Numbered from the stretch's first letter, positions 8,293 through 19,324 are shown. The stretch is 64,000 nucleotides of DNA from Desulfuromonas sp. KJ2020 (GCF_024197615.1 NZ_JAKUKE010000002.1:61001-125000), one strand, 5' to 3'. Notes: a model not told the origin generated them from the sequence alone. Numbers and translations are program-made.

Positions 8293-9030
8293 TCAGGGCG
8301 CGCACGCCCCCTGCTCATCCAGCATATCGCCAACAAGCAGGAGGATAACGAATTCCCGCACACGTGTCGAGACCTCCGCAGAAACAGGATCAAAAACGAT
8401 CGCCATGGAGGGACCATCGCCACCCCCGGCTTGCTCCTGCTGCACATAACTCACCCGGCCACTCAGCGTCAATGGCCCGCCCGTCGGCAGAGAGAGGACA
8501 ACCTCCACGGTGGTTCCCACCGGCAGAGGTGGATTCTGCTGCACACAGACGCCGCCTTCCGACAGGGTGACGCCAGGGCATTGGAGCGTTCGGCCAGCGG
8601 CCCGCACCACCACGGTATCCATGAAGGGGGCGCGGAGGCGCTTACGTCCGCCCGTGTCCCGGACCTGAACGAGTTGCAGGGTTGAATGCAACTCCTCGAC
8701 CAGCAAAGGTTTCATGAGAAAGCTGCAGGGGCCATAATCCTGGCATTGCTTATAGATACCCATATCGGCCTTTTCCGACACCAGCACCACGGGGACCCGC
8801 GAAAGCTGGCCGGCCTCCTTGAGCGCCTTGAGAGAGGACAGGCCGCCAGGTTCGGGGAGGTCGACGTCGACCAGGATGATATCGGGGAGCATGACATTCA
8901 CCGCATCCAAAAGTTCAGCGCCACTCGTAACCGGCAGAACTTTGAAATCCATGCGATCGAGAAGAGTAGCGACCTGCGCAAGAAAATCCTCGTCTCTATC
9001 GGCGACCAGCACCGTGGGTTTCTGATTCAT
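8293..9030 (-). CDS. Response-regulator receiver fused to a PilZ-like domain
   Basis: The product has 245 residues. Residues 5-115 form a receiver with Asp11/Asp13, phospho-acceptor Asp55 in LVDVDLPE and Lys107. A PilZ-like beta-barrel follows from about residue 118, beginning with the basic RKRLR string and containing TLSEGG where canonical c-di-GMP binders have D/N-x-S-x-x-G. The Asp is replaced by Thr, so c-di-GMP binding may be weak or absent. The start at 9030 was chosen for GGGGAGGG upstream. No partner kinase is adjacent; single-domain output of this type usually acts on motility, polysaccharide or pilus functions. Confidence 0.85.
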   Translation of the reverse strand: MNQKPTVLVADRDEDFLAQVATLLDRMDFKVLPVTSGAELLDAVNVMLPDIILVDVDLPEPGGLSSLKALKEAGQLSRVPVVLVSEKADMGIYKQCQDYGPCSFLMKPLLVEELHSTLQLVQVRDTGGRKRLRAPFMDTVVVRAAGRTLQCPGVTLSEGGVCVQQNPPLPVGTTVEVVLSLPTGGPLTLSGRVSYVQQEQAGGGDGPSMAIVFDPVSAEVSTRVREFVILLLVGDMLDEQGACAP

Positions 9031-9207
9031 GGGTTCCCTCCCCTTAACGCCGGCAGATGTCGTGCCGGACAATTGAAGATCATGAGTCTATCGCGTCTTA
9101 CCGGATATGGCATTTATATAACACGAAAACGAGCGCCCAAAAAAGCCTTTTATGACCATTCTGATCTTCATTTCGAAAAGTCCGGGCGAACTACGCAAAA
9201 AAAGCCA

Positions 9208-9609
9208 TCAGCAGGTATCTTCCCGCCACCCAATGCGCGGCACGAAAGAGTGGGGGATATCGGCCATGTGCGCGGCGCCAGCGGCCTGTAACCGCTGCAG
9301 AAAGCGCTCGGAGTCCCGCAGCAGGGTCTGCACATCGAGGCGGCGACAGACTGGAGCAAAAGGGTGCAGGTAGCCGATCCCCCCCTTGAGCAGGGCACAA
9401 GCCCCGCCAAAATTGCCCTTCTGCCAGTGCAGCAGCCCGATGCCGATCTGCAAAATCCCCTTGTACAGATCCCGCATCGGCCCGGCTTCATCTTTCCACA
9501 GATCCTCCAGGGTTTCGTGGCATACAAAGTAGCGGCCCTCATTGAACTGGCGAACAGCAGCGGAAAGGGCCTCGCAGGGAAAGGTGTCGCAGTCGGTCGG
9601 ATTATCCAT
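9208..9609 (-). CDS. DUF309 family protein
   Basis: This is a 133-residue helical protein with the DUF309 core, seen as FNEGRYFVCHETLEDLWK followed by LYKGILQIGIGLLHWQKGN. The conserved HETLE...W and GI-Q-G-LHW residues define the family, whose biochemical role is not known. The ATG at 9609 lies five bases after the stop of the TM2 gene, so the two are probably co-translated; a GGTGAG element overlaps the end of the TM2 gene. Upstream in-frame residues belong to another frame of that gene and were excluded. Confidence 0.8.
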   Translation of the reverse strand: MDNPTDCDTFPCEALSAAVRQFNEGRYFVCHETLEDLWKDEAGPMRDLYKGILQIGIGLLHWQKGNFGGACALLKGGIGYLHPFAPVCRRLDVQTLLRDSERFLQRLQAAGAAHMADIPHSFVPRIGWREDTC

Positions 9610-9614
9610 TTGGC

Positions 9615-10010
9615 TCACCGCCGGTTGATCAGGGCGATCTGTTCGTTCAGGGTCCAGTAGTCGTAAATGTAGCCAAGGCCGAAAAGCCCACCGGTCAACA
9701 GATAGACAATACCGGTAATCCACTTGCCCATATACATGCGATGCACACCAAAGAGGCCTAGAAAGGTCAGCAGAATCCAGGTCAGATTGTAGTCAATGGG
9801 GCCGGGAGAAAACCGCAGCTCGGCCTGACGGTCCATGGCCGGGATGAGAAAAAGGTCGATAAGCCAACCGATGCCAAGCAGGCCAAGCGTAAAGAAATAG
9901 ATTGTTCCTGTGATGGGCTTGCCGTAGTAAAAACGGTGAGAGCCGGTAAAACCGAAAAGCCAGAGGATATACCCTATGGCCTTGCTGTGTGAACCTTCCT
10001 CGATAGCCAT
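9615..10010 (-). CDS. TM2 domain membrane protein (two TM2 units)
   Basis: The 131-residue protein contains two TM2 modules. Each has a helix, a G-HRFYYGK or GVHRMYMGK turn, and a glycine-rich second helix ending in an Asp-containing motif (IDLF and YDYW). Four membrane helices are expected. TM2 proteins are small inner-membrane proteins of unsettled function. GGAGG stands ten bases before the ATG. It heads a two-gene unit with the DUF309 gene and is preceded by an L,D-transpeptidase gene. Confidence 0.85.
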   Translation of the reverse strand: MAIEEGSHSKAIGYILWLFGFTGSHRFYYGKPITGTIYFFTLGLLGIGWLIDLFLIPAMDRQAELRFSPGPIDYNLTWILLTFLGLFGVHRMYMGKWITGIVYLLTGGLFGLGYIYDYWTLNEQIALINRR

Positions 10011-10042
10011 GGCCGCAGCCTCCTTTCACCAAAAACCGTCTT

Positions 10043-10573
10043 TCATGGCAAAATAAGAACGCCCGCCCCGTCGGGAACCAGGCGCCAGATTTCTTCGATC
10101 TCTTCATTGGTAACGGCGATGCACCCTTCGGTCCAGTCCGCCAGAAAATGCTGCCGACCAAGCCAGGCAAAGCGATCGCCCAGCCCGTGAATCATGATAT
10201 CGCTGCCGGGAGAAACGCCCATTTTATGGGCTCTGCGCAGATCACGCGTATTGGGATAGGAAATGCGCAGCGCCCGGTGAAAGCGGCTCTGTTCATTGCG
10301 GGAAGCAATGCGGTAGCGTCCTTCCGGCGTGCGCAGGTCGCCCTGGCGCACTTTGGGGCCGACAGGTTTGCCTCCGAGGGAAATGCGGTAACTCTTGATG
10401 CGCTCACCGTCCCGATAGAGTGTCAAAAGTCTGGCCGCCTTTTCGACCAGAATGGTGTCGGCGCGGATTCCCTCCGGCAAGGGGATATGCCCCTGCATGG
10501 CGAACACCGGCGCGGCGATCAGCAGCAAGAGCAACATCGTTATCAGCATCACCAGGGTCTTGCGTACAGGCAT
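10043..10573 (-). CDS. Small L,D-transpeptidase (YkuD domain)
   Basis: This is a 176-residue exported protein with an N-terminal hydrophobic signal (about residues 5-25) and one YkuD catalytic domain. The active-site motif is intact: His129 in IMIHG, then Cys151 in EGCIAVTNEEIEEIW. Such enzymes make 3-3 cross-links in peptidoglycan or attach proteins to it through an acyl-enzyme on the Cys. No LysM or other cell-wall-binding module is present, so targeting must come from the signal anchor or the catalytic domain itself. A second, larger L,D-transpeptidase is encoded at 37634-39268. Confidence 0.9.
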   Translation of the reverse strand: MPVRKTLVMLITMLLLLLIAAPVFAMQGHIPLPEGIRADTILVEKAARLLTLYRDGERIKSYRISLGGKPVGPKVRQGDLRTPEGRYRIASRNEQSRFHRALRISYPNTRDLRRAHKMGVSPGSDIMIHGLGDRFAWLGRQHFLADWTEGCIAVTNEEIEEIWRLVPDGAGVLILP

Positions 10574-10651
10574 GATCTTGATTCTCCGAGACAGGTGGAA
10601 TCCGGTCGGCGCTGTTTGGGGGTGTCGGGCATTTGACCCAAAAAGAGACGA

Positions 10652-10697
10652 AAATCCGGGTTTCGGAATTTTTCTGCAAAGAAAATGCCCGGATTAA
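10652..10697 (-). terminator. Probable terminator behind the YbaK-like gene
   Basis: On the minus strand AATCCGGG (10695-10688) pairs with CCCGGATT (10660-10653) across a long AT-rich loop and is followed by T-rich sequence. The loop is larger than ideal, so confidence is moderate. Confidence 0.45.
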
Positions 10698-10700
10698 AAC

Positions 10701-11174
10701 CTAGGGCGAAATCAGATCGCAGACCTCCGCCCGCCTGCCGCGGGTGATCTCCTGCAGCTGCGCCAGGGTCACCGGCACGGCGGAATGGGAGTTGCCGGCA
10801 GCAGCATAGACCCGCTCAAAGCGCGCCAGGGATTCATCCAGCAGCACCGGCAATTGAGGCGACAGCAAAAAGGGGCAGACCCCGCCTGGCGCATAGCCGG
10901 TGTGGCGAATGACCTCGTCGGCCTCAGGCAGGCGCACCTTCCCCGACAGTCCCATGGCTTTCTTGAGCTTCGAACTCTTCACCTTGGTATCACCGCAGGT
11001 CACCACCAGCACGGGATTCTCCCCCACCAGCAAAAGGACGCTCTTGGCAATCTGGGCCGGCTGGCAACCAACCGCCGCCGCGGCAGTTTCGCAGGTCGGC
11101 GTCGGTTCGGCAAACTCCCGCACTTCTATCCCTTGTGGAACTAAAAAAGCTTTCACATCATCGATCGTCGGCAT
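10701..11174 (-). CDS. YbaK/EbsC-family aminoacyl-tRNA deacylase
   Basis: The 157-residue protein is a single YbaK/ProX editing domain, with AKSVLLLVGENPVLVVTCGDTKV (conserved Lys in the first strand) and the GYAPGGVCPF loop that is diagnostic for this fold. Family members hydrolyse mischarged aminoacyl-tRNAs such as Cys- or Ala-tRNA(Pro). Specificity among YbaK, YeaK and ProXp types cannot be fixed from motifs alone. An inverted-repeat element lies just upstream, between this gene and rlmKL. Confidence 0.85.
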   Translation of the reverse strand: MPTIDDVKAFLVPQGIEVREFAEPTPTCETAAAAVGCQPAQIAKSVLLLVGENPVLVVTCGDTKVKSSKLKKAMGLSGKVRLPEADEVIRHTGYAPGGVCPFLLSPQLPVLLDESLARFERVYAAAGNSHSAVPVTLAQLQEITRGRRAEVCDLISP

Positions 11175-11199
11175 AAAACTCCTCCAGGCAGACCGATTT

Positions 11200-11316
11200 C
11201 TCGCCCGCTCCTTTCAGTCGCTAGAGCACACAGAGAACGCAGAGATAGACAAATTTTTTATGGTTTTCTCTGTGTTCTCTGTGTGCTCAAGAGAGCAAAG
11301 CGAACGGGCGCGAGGC
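11200..11316. repeat. Empty copy of the GxxExxY-associated inverted-repeat element
   Basis: The 117-bp unit begins with CTCGCCCGCTCC and ends with GAACGGGCGCGAGGC. Its arms are self-complementary: AGCACACAGAGAACGCAGAGA near 11224-11245 matches the reverse complement of the right arm at 20 of 21 positions, giving a long hairpin around a short AT-rich centre. Both ends match the element that surrounds the GxxExxY gene at 14387-14892. It looks like an internally deleted, MITE-like derivative. It lies four bases behind the rlmKL stop and could act as a terminator. Confidence 0.75.
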
Positions 11317-11320
11317 CGGT

Positions 11321-13474
11321 TTACTTCTTTTGAATCTTCCAGCAATTGTGAATACGGCGATTGCGCTCGAAATCCCGCGGGATGGTTTTTGCCGTGATAT
11401 CCTCGATCTGTAGCTCGGGCAGGGCCGCCGCTTCCATTTTGAACTTGCGGTTATTGTTGGAGAAGATCAATACCCCGCCGGGACTGAGCAGCCGGGCCGT
11501 GTCGCGCAGCAGGGGGACGTGATCGCGCTGCACATCGAAGCTGTCAGTCATGGACTTGGAGTTGGAGAAGGTGGGTGGATCGAGAAAGATCAGGTCAAAA
11601 CGGCGCTTCTCCTGGCGCAGCCACTTGAGGCAGTCGGCCTGGATGAATTCATGGCGGCTGCCGGTGAAACCGTTGACGGCCATGTTCTTTTGGGCCCAGT
11701 CCAGATAGGTGCGCGACATGTCCACGGTGGTGGTGGCGGAGGCGCCCCCTTTGGCGGCGTAGACCGTGGCCGAGCCGGTGTAGGCGAAGAGGTTGAGAAA
11801 GGTCTTGCCGGCGGCCAGTTCGGCGATGAGCTCCCGGGTGAGGCGATGGTCGAGAAAAAGACCGGTGTCGAGGTAATCGGTGAGATTGACCAGAAAACTG
11901 CAGCCGCTCTCCCCCACCTTGAGCAGTTCGCCGCGACGGGCGAGTTTTTCGTACTGGGTACTCCCCTTCTGCTTCTGCCGCACCTTGAAGACGATCTGTT
12001 CAGGCGGCAACTGCAGCACTTCGGGGAGCACGGCCCGGATCTCCCGCAGCCGGATCGCGGCCTGACGGGAATCCACGGTAGCGGGCGGGGCGTATTCCTG
12101 CACATGGACCCAGTCGCCGTAGAGATCGACGGCAACGGCGTACTCGGGCATGTCAGCATCGTAAAGACGGTAGCAGAAGATGTCGTTCTGCCGGGCCCAA
12201 CGCCCCAGGGTGCGCAGGTTCTTCTTCAGGCGGTTGGCGAACATTTCGGCGCCGGGAGTCCGGGCGGCGTGGCGGGTTTCTTCCGAAACGTCGGCCCCGT
12301 AAAACCACTGGGGATCCACCTCGAAGTGGAGCAATTGGCAGGGGAGCGCCCCGTTGAAGAAGCTGTGCTTGCGGCGGGCGCGCAAACCCAGGTTCCGGGC
12401 TAGATCGGGATTGCCGGTAAAGACGGCAGCTTTCCAGCCGACAAAGTGCTCCTGCAGCCGCTCACCTAGCTGGGCGTAGAGCGAGCGCAGGTGGTTGACT
12501 TCGCCGAGGCGCTCGCCATAGGGGGGATTGGTCAGTACCAGCCCGCCTTTCCCTTCGGTACCGGCCGGGGCTACCAGGTCAGCGACCTCGTGCTTCTCGA
12601 AAACAACGGCCGACTCCAATCCGGCCAGCCGAGCGTTGGCCTGCGCCGCCCGCACCGCCTGGGCTTCGAGGTCGAAGCCGAACAGGGGGGGTAGTGTCTG
12701 CAGCCCGGCTTGCCGGCGGGCTGTCGCTTCGCCCAGCAGGTCCTGCCAGACCGCGTCGTCGTGTCCCTGCCAGCCGAGAAACCCAAAATAGGTGCGGCTG
12801 AGACCGGGGGCGATATCCGCCGCCATCAGGGCAGCCTCCAGCACCAGGGTACCCGAGCCGCACATGGGATCGACCAGGGTGCCGCCGCCGGCCGCAATCT
12901 GCGGCCAGTTGGCCCGCAGCAGGATGGCCGCCGCCAGGTTTTCTTTGACCGGCGCCAGCACCTGCTCCTGCCGGTAGCCTCGGCGGTGCAGGCTCTCCCC
13001 CGACAGATCGAGGCTCAGGCTCACCTGCTCGCGCTGGACATGGACGTTGACCCGAATCGACGGCCGCTCCAGTTCCACGGACGGCCGCTGCCCACGCACC
13101 TCGCGCAACTGGTCAACAATGGCATCCTTGACCTTAAGTGCGGCGTAGTGGGAATGCTGCAGCGGCGACTGCACGCAGTTGCAGTCCACCGCCAGGGAGC
13201 CTTCCTCGCCCAGATGCTCCCGCCAGTCAATGGCCTGGACCCCAGCGTAGAGCTCTTCATAGGTTGTCGCCGTAAAATTGGCCAGGGTCAGCAGGATGCG
13301 ACTGGCCAGCCGGGACCACAGGCACGCACGGTAACCGACAGCCAGGGAGCCGCTAAAACTGACACCCGCCCGCGTCTCCTTGACCTCCTGAGCCCCCAGC
13401 CCCCGCAGTTCATCGGCCAGCAGCGCCTCCAGCCCTTTGGGAGCCGTCGCGAAAAAGGTGGTGGTGGAATGCAT
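11321..13474 (-). CDS. rlmL: Bifunctional 23S rRNA methyltransferase RlmK/L
   Basis: The 717-residue protein has a THUMP domain (about residues 45-155), an RlmL-type m2G2445 methyltransferase (DPMCGSGTL for AdoMet binding and NPPYGERLG as the catalytic N-P-P-Y) and a C-terminal RlmK-type m7G2069 methyltransferase (LNLFAYTGS and FLDPPTFSNS). Length and order match E. coli RlmKL (702 residues), so both activities are expected. It is 12 bases downstream of the PHP gene and probably co-transcribed with it. Confidence 0.95.
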   Translation of the reverse strand: MHSTTTFFATAPKGLEALLADELRGLGAQEVKETRAGVSFSGSLAVGYRACLWSRLASRILLTLANFTATTYEELYAGVQAIDWREHLGEEGSLAVDCNCVQSPLQHSHYAALKVKDAIVDQLREVRGQRPSVELERPSIRVNVHVQREQVSLSLDLSGESLHRRGYRQEQVLAPVKENLAAAILLRANWPQIAAGGGTLVDPMCGSGTLVLEAALMAADIAPGLSRTYFGFLGWQGHDDAVWQDLLGEATARRQAGLQTLPPLFGFDLEAQAVRAAQANARLAGLESAVVFEKHEVADLVAPAGTEGKGGLVLTNPPYGERLGEVNHLRSLYAQLGERLQEHFVGWKAAVFTGNPDLARNLGLRARRKHSFFNGALPCQLLHFEVDPQWFYGADVSEETRHAARTPGAEMFANRLKKNLRTLGRWARQNDIFCYRLYDADMPEYAVAVDLYGDWVHVQEYAPPATVDSRQAAIRLREIRAVLPEVLQLPPEQIVFKVRQKQKGSTQYEKLARRGELLKVGESGCSFLVNLTDYLDTGLFLDHRLTRELIAELAAGKTFLNLFAYTGSATVYAAKGGASATTTVDMSRTYLDWAQKNMAVNGFTGSRHEFIQADCLKWLRQEKRRFDLIFLDPPTFSNSKSMTDSFDVQRDHVPLLRDTARLLSPGGVLIFSNNNRKFKMEAAALPELQIEDITAKTIPRDFERNRRIHNCWKIQKK

Positions 13475-13486
13475 CTAGACCTCTCT

Positions 13487-14362
13487 TTAGTCCGGCGAAG
13501 CATAGCGCCGGTGCAGTACCTGTCGGATATCCTCGACACAGCGATAGGGAATTTTGAGCTGACCGCGCCCCGAGCCGATGGCGATAATGCCCGTGTCCGG
13601 CCCATGAAAATCGGAGCCGCCGGTGACGATGAGTCCTCGCCGACGTGCCTGGGTGATATACCAATCGATGTCATCGAGACTGGAGCCCGAATTGTACGCC
13701 TCGACCCCATCGAGCCCCAGGGCGGCGAAGGTGCCGAGCAGGTCCAGAAAGGCCGTCCTGTCCGTGGTAATGAAGGGGGGATGGGCCAGCACCGTCACGC
13801 CGCCGGCCCGCTGAATCAGGGCTATGGCCTCGTCGATGGGAAAGGTGCGTTTTTCCACGTTGCAGGGGATGAGATAACGCTGAAAGGCGTCCTCGCTGCC
13901 GCGTACATAGCCTTTTTCCTGCAGGGCCATGGCGATGTGGGGTCGGCCCAGGGTGCCATCGGCCTTAGCCGCCACCTCGTCGAAGTCCAGGGGAGCACGC
14001 CCCTCCGTACGGAGCTTCTCGTTCACCCGCTCGACGATCAACTCGTTGCGCCGTTCCCGAAAGTCCTGAAAAGAGGCCAGCGCTTCGACCAGTTCGGAAT
14101 GATGATGGTCAAACCCGTAGCCGAGCAGATGGATATCGTTGTAGGCCTGCCACACCACCGACAGTTCGACCCCGGAGAGCACCTCCACCCCCCACTCTGC
14201 TCCGGCCGCCATGGCGGCCTCGATACCGTCGATATTGTCATGATCGGCCAAAGCGACCGCCGCCAGCCCGGCCGCCGCCGCACGGCGCACCACCTCTGCG
14301 GGTGTGTAGAGGCCATCGGAACAGGTCGAATGGAGATGCAGATCCACCCATTTCATGTTCAT
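13487..14362 (-). CDS. PHP-domain phosphoesterase (TrpH/RnaAM-like)
   Basis: The 291-residue protein has the PHP metal motifs in order: DLHLHSTCSDG (residues 7-17), ADHDN near 40, LSGVELS near 63, then VLAHP and GGSDFHG. Family members use a trinuclear metal centre; E. coli RnaAM (TrpH/YciV) acts as a 5'-3' exonuclease on short RNA and on nucleoside 3',5'-bisphosphate. The first ATG was chosen because AAAGGAC lies seven bases upstream; a second in-frame ATG is two codons later. The gene sits between the GxxExxY element and rlmKL. Confidence 0.9.
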   Translation of the reverse strand: MNMKWVDLHLHSTCSDGLYTPAEVVRRAAAAGLAAVALADHDNIDGIEAAMAAGAEWGVEVLSGVELSVVWQAYNDIHLLGYGFDHHHSELVEALASFQDFRERRNELIVERVNEKLRTEGRAPLDFDEVAAKADGTLGRPHIAMALQEKGYVRGSEDAFQRYLIPCNVEKRTFPIDEAIALIQRAGGVTVLAHPPFITTDRTAFLDLLGTFAALGLDGVEAYNSGSSLDDIDWYITQARRRGLIVTGGSDFHGPDTGIIAIGSGRGQLKIPYRCVEDIRQVLHRRYASPD

Positions 14363-14386
14363 GAAAAGTCCTTTTAATAGCGTCCT

Positions 14387-14892
14387 CTCGCCCGCTCCCT
14401 GCCGTCGCTAGAGCACGCAAAGAACGCAGAGAAAATCACAAGTACGGGTTGTTGGCCAAACGGGTGATGCCGTCTTTGAGTAACGATTCATTGAAGTTGA
14501 TCAGCAACCCTAGCGGCATATCAGCGAGACGCAGGTACGTGAGCAATTGTTTGACATGCACCGGCAAAACTTTTTCAACAGATTTCAACTCGATCACCAA
14601 TCGGTTCTCGATGATCATATCCAGACGAAGGCCACTTTCTATCCGATTCCCCCGATAAAAAATGGGAAGTGCCACCTCCGTCACGACCTCCATTCCCCGT
14701 TCCTTCAACTCATAAGCCAGACACGACTGATAAACGGACTCCAGTAACCCAGGCCCCAGTTCCCGATGAACGCATATGGCCCCATTTATAACCGAAGAGG
14801 ACAGCTGATTCAGCGCATCCTTATTCATCTCTAACATGCCTTTCTTAGCGCCCTCTGCGTACTCAAGGGAGCGAAGCGAACGGGCGCGAGGC
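14387..14892. mobile_element. Inverted-repeat element carrying a GxxExxY gene
   Basis: A 506-bp unit is bounded on the left by CTCGCCCGCTCC...TCGCTAGAGCACGCAAAGAACGCAGAGA (14387-14432) and on the right by TCTGCGTACTCAAGGGAGCGAAGCGAACGGGCGCGAGGC (14854-14892); the two are imperfect inverted repeats. The right end agrees with the end of the 11200-11316 unit at nearly every base over about 33 positions. The only gene inside encodes a GxxExxY protein with a nuclease-like fold. Whether this is a true mobile element is inferred from the two copies; no target duplication was recognised. Confidence 0.65.
14436..14828 (-). CDS. GxxExxY protein (PD-(D/E)xK nuclease-like)
   Basis: The product has about 130 residues and the family signature GPGLLESVY near residues 27-35. 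It is followed by a PD-(D/E)xK-like core: LDMIIENRLVIELK supplies Asp and Glu-x-Lys, then VKQLLTYL and GLLINF. The family is frequent in Desulfuromonadia and Bacteroidetes and its activity is unproven. The ATG at 14828 was preferred (AAAGG ten bases upstream); another ATG lies three codons earlier. It is the sole cargo of the inverted-repeat element at 14387-14892, which suggests the protein acts on, or is maintained by, the repeats. Confidence 0.9.
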   Translation of the reverse strand: MNKDALNQLSSSVINGAICVHRELGPGLLESVYQSCLAYELKERGMEVVTEVALPIFYRGNRIESGLRLDMIIENRLVIELKSVEKVLPVHVKQLLTYLRLADMPLGLLINFNESLLKDGITRLANNPYL

Positions 14893-14901
14893 CGCCCTTG
14901 A

Positions 14902-17184
<2,283 letters not shown>

Positions 17185-17273
17185 GGGTGCTTCCTTTTCT
17201 GCCGTTGGAAATCAAAGGCGGGGATTCTAGCACGGCCACCCGCCAATGAGAAGCTTTTCGCCGTGGGCATTTC

Positions 17274-17302
17274 TTGACCGGCCTGGCAATTGTGTGTAGA
17301 TT
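17274..17302 (+). promoter_or_regulatory. Sigma-70 promoter candidate for the OppD/OppF pair
   Basis: TTGACC (17274-17279) and TAGATT (17297-17302) are spaced by 17 bases, about 30 bases before the OppD start codon. It is the only good candidate in the tex/oppD spacer. Confidence 0.5.
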
Positions 17303-17332
17303 GTTGCCAGTTTTGCCAACCTGAGGAATCCC

Positions 17333-18292
17333 ATGCCGCCGCTGCTTGAAGTCCGCAACCTCATGACCTATTTTCCCACCCGCGACGCCCTGGTCAAGGC
17401 CGTGCGCGGACTGGAATTCACCGTGGACGCCGGCGAGACCCTGGCCCTGGTGGGCGAGTCGGGCTGCGGCAAGTCGATCACGGCCCTCTCCCTGCTGCGT
17501 CTGGTGCCCGAACCGGGGCGTATCGTCGAAGGCGAAATCCTCTTTGAGGGACAGGATCTGCGCCGCCTGCTCCCCGAGGAGATGCGGCGCATCCGCGGCA
17601 ATGATATCGCCATGATCTTCCAGGAGCCGATGACCTCTCTCAATCCCGTCTTCCGCATCGGCGAGCAGATTGGCGAAGTCTTGCGCCTGCACAAGGGCCT
17701 CGACCGCAGGGCGGCCCTCGACGCGGCCGTCGATCTTCTCGATCAGGTCGGCATCCCCTCGGCCCGCCAGCGCGTCCACGAATATCCCCATCAGCTCTCC
17801 GGCGGTATGCGCCAGCGCGTGGTTATCGCTATGGCCCTGGCCTGCGATCCCAAGCTGCTCATCGCCGACGAGCCGACCACCGCCCTCGACGTCACCATCC
17901 AGGCCCAGATCATGGCCCTGCTCGACTCGCTCAAACAGGAGCGCGGCATGGCCACCCTGCTCATCACCCACGACCTCGGCGTCGTGGCCGAGTCAGCCGA
18001 TCGTGTCGCCATTATGAATTCTGGATTGATCATGGAGCAGGCCGCCGTCGAGATCATTTTCAGCCGGCCACGCCACCCCTACACCCAGGGTCTGCTGGCC
18101 TGCATCCCCCGCCTTGGGCACAAAAAGGACCGGCTGGTCCCTATCGACAGCCAGGTGCCCGTCGGTACCGATCTGCCTCCGGGCAGCTCCTATCTCGACC
18201 GCTGCCCCGCCCCCTTTGCGCCGCAGCGCGGCAAACTGCCGCCCTTGCGGGAAGTCGAACTCGGTCATTTCGTGCGCTGCTGGAGCTGCTGA
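17333..18292 (+). CDS. Peptide/nickel ABC transporter ATP-binding protein, OppD/DppD type
   Basis: The 319-residue protein has Walker A GESGCGKS at 41-48, Q-loop [10 protein letters not shown], signature LSGGMRQR, Walker B LLIADEPT and the H-loop. The C-terminal oligopeptide-transporter extension with Cys residues (DRCPAPF and CWSC) is present; in DppD it can bind an iron-sulfur cluster. It would power uptake of peptides, nickel or other solutes as a heterodimer with the OppF protein encoded three bases downstream. No permease or binding-protein gene is adjacent, so the substrate is unknown. Confidence 0.92.
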   Translation: MPPLLEVRNLMTYFPTRDALVKAVRGLEFTVDAGETLALVGESGCGKSITALSLLRLVPEPGRIVEGEILFEGQDLRRLLPEEMRRIRGNDIAMIFQEPMTSLNPVFRIGEQIGEVLRLHKGLDRRAALDAAVDLLDQVGIPSARQRVHEYPHQLSGGMRQRVVIAMALACDPKLLIADEPTTALDVTIQAQIMALLDSLKQERGMATLLITHDLGVVAESADRVAIMNSGLIMEQAAVEIIFSRPRHPYTQGLLACIPRLGHKKDRLVPIDSQVPVGTDLPPGSSYLDRCPAPFAPQRGKLPPLREVELGHFVRCWSC

Positions 18293-18294
18293 TC

Positions 18295-19296
18295 ATGGAC
18301 CCCCTGCTGGAAGTCCGCAACCTGAGCAAAACCTTTCCGGTCGCCGCCGGCCCTTTAAGCGGCAAACGGCTCAGCCTCAAGGCCGTCGACGGCGTCTCCT
18401 TTGCGCTGATGCCGGGAGAAACGCTCGGCCTGGTGGGCGAATCGGGCTCGGGCAAATCGACAACGGGCAAGCTCATCCTGCGCCTGCTTGAAGCGGACAC
18501 CGGCGAAGTCCTGTTCAAAGGCGAAAACATCTTGAAGCGCTCCCGGTCCGGCATGCGCCCTTTGCGGCGGCAGCTGCAGATGATTTTCCAGGATCCCTAC
18601 TCGTCCCTCAATCCCCGCATGCGCATCGGCGACATTATCGGCGAACCCCTGCAGATTCACGGGCTGGCCAAGGGGAGTGCCATCAAGGATGAGGTCATGC
18701 GGCTGCTCGACACCGTCGGTCTGTCGCAGGAGCACTATTACCGCTACCCCCACGAGTTTTCCGGCGGCCAGCGCCAGCGCATCGGCATCGCCCGCGCCCT
18801 GGCGGTAAGCCCCAGCCTCATCATCGCCGACGAGCCGGTCTCGGCCCTCGACCTCTCCATCCAGGCCCAGGTCATCAACCTGCTGCAGGATGTGCAGAAG
18901 GAATTCGGCCTCACCACCCTGTTCATCGCCCACGACCTCTCGGTCATCGAGCACATCAGCGACCGGGTGGCGGTCATGTACCTAGGACGCCTTGTTGAAC
19001 TGGCACCGGCCGCGGCCCTCTATCGCTCTCCCCGTCATCCCTACAGCGAAGCCCTGCTTAATGCCGTCCCCATCCCCGACCCCGCCTCGCGCGGCCACCG
19101 CTACCTTTTGCAGGGGGAGATTCCCTCGGCGATCCAGCCCCCGGCGGGCTGCCCCTTTCATCCCCGCTGTCCCTATGCCCGCGACCTCTGCCACACCAGC
19201 GTGCCGCCGCTGGCCGACCAGGGTCAGGGACACCTGGCCGCCTGTCACTTCAGTGGCGAGGTCGGTCGCCACCGGCGCCTGCTCTCCACACCTTGA
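18295..19296 (+). CDS. Peptide/nickel ABC transporter ATP-binding protein, OppF/DppF type
   Basis: The 333-residue protein has Walker A GESGSGKS near residue 48, FQDPYSSLNPRM, signature FSGGQRQR, Walker B LIIADEPVSALD, and the OppF C-terminal tail with Cys residues (GCPFHPRCPYA). Its start codon follows the OppD stop by two bases, so the subunits are co-translated in equal amounts. The gene ends only about 30 bases before the promoter of the iron-sulfur regulator, and no terminator was found between them, so read-through into the regulator is possible. Confidence 0.92.
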   Translation: MDPLLEVRNLSKTFPVAAGPLSGKRLSLKAVDGVSFALMPGETLGLVGESGSGKSTTGKLILRLLEADTGEVLFKGENILKRSRSGMRPLRRQLQMIFQDPYSSLNPRMRIGDIIGEPLQIHGLAKGSAIKDEVMRLLDTVGLSQEHYYRYPHEFSGGQRQRIGIARALAVSPSLIIADEPVSALDLSIQAQVINLLQDVQKEFGLTTLFIAHDLSVIEHISDRVAVMYLGRLVELAPAAALYRSPRHPYSEALLNAVPIPDPASRGHRYLLQGEIPSAIQPPAGCPFHPRCPYARDLCHTSVPPLADQGQGHLAACHFSGEVGRHRRLLSTP

Positions 19297-19324
19297 ACGT
19301 ATACCGCATCCTCCCATATTTCCG

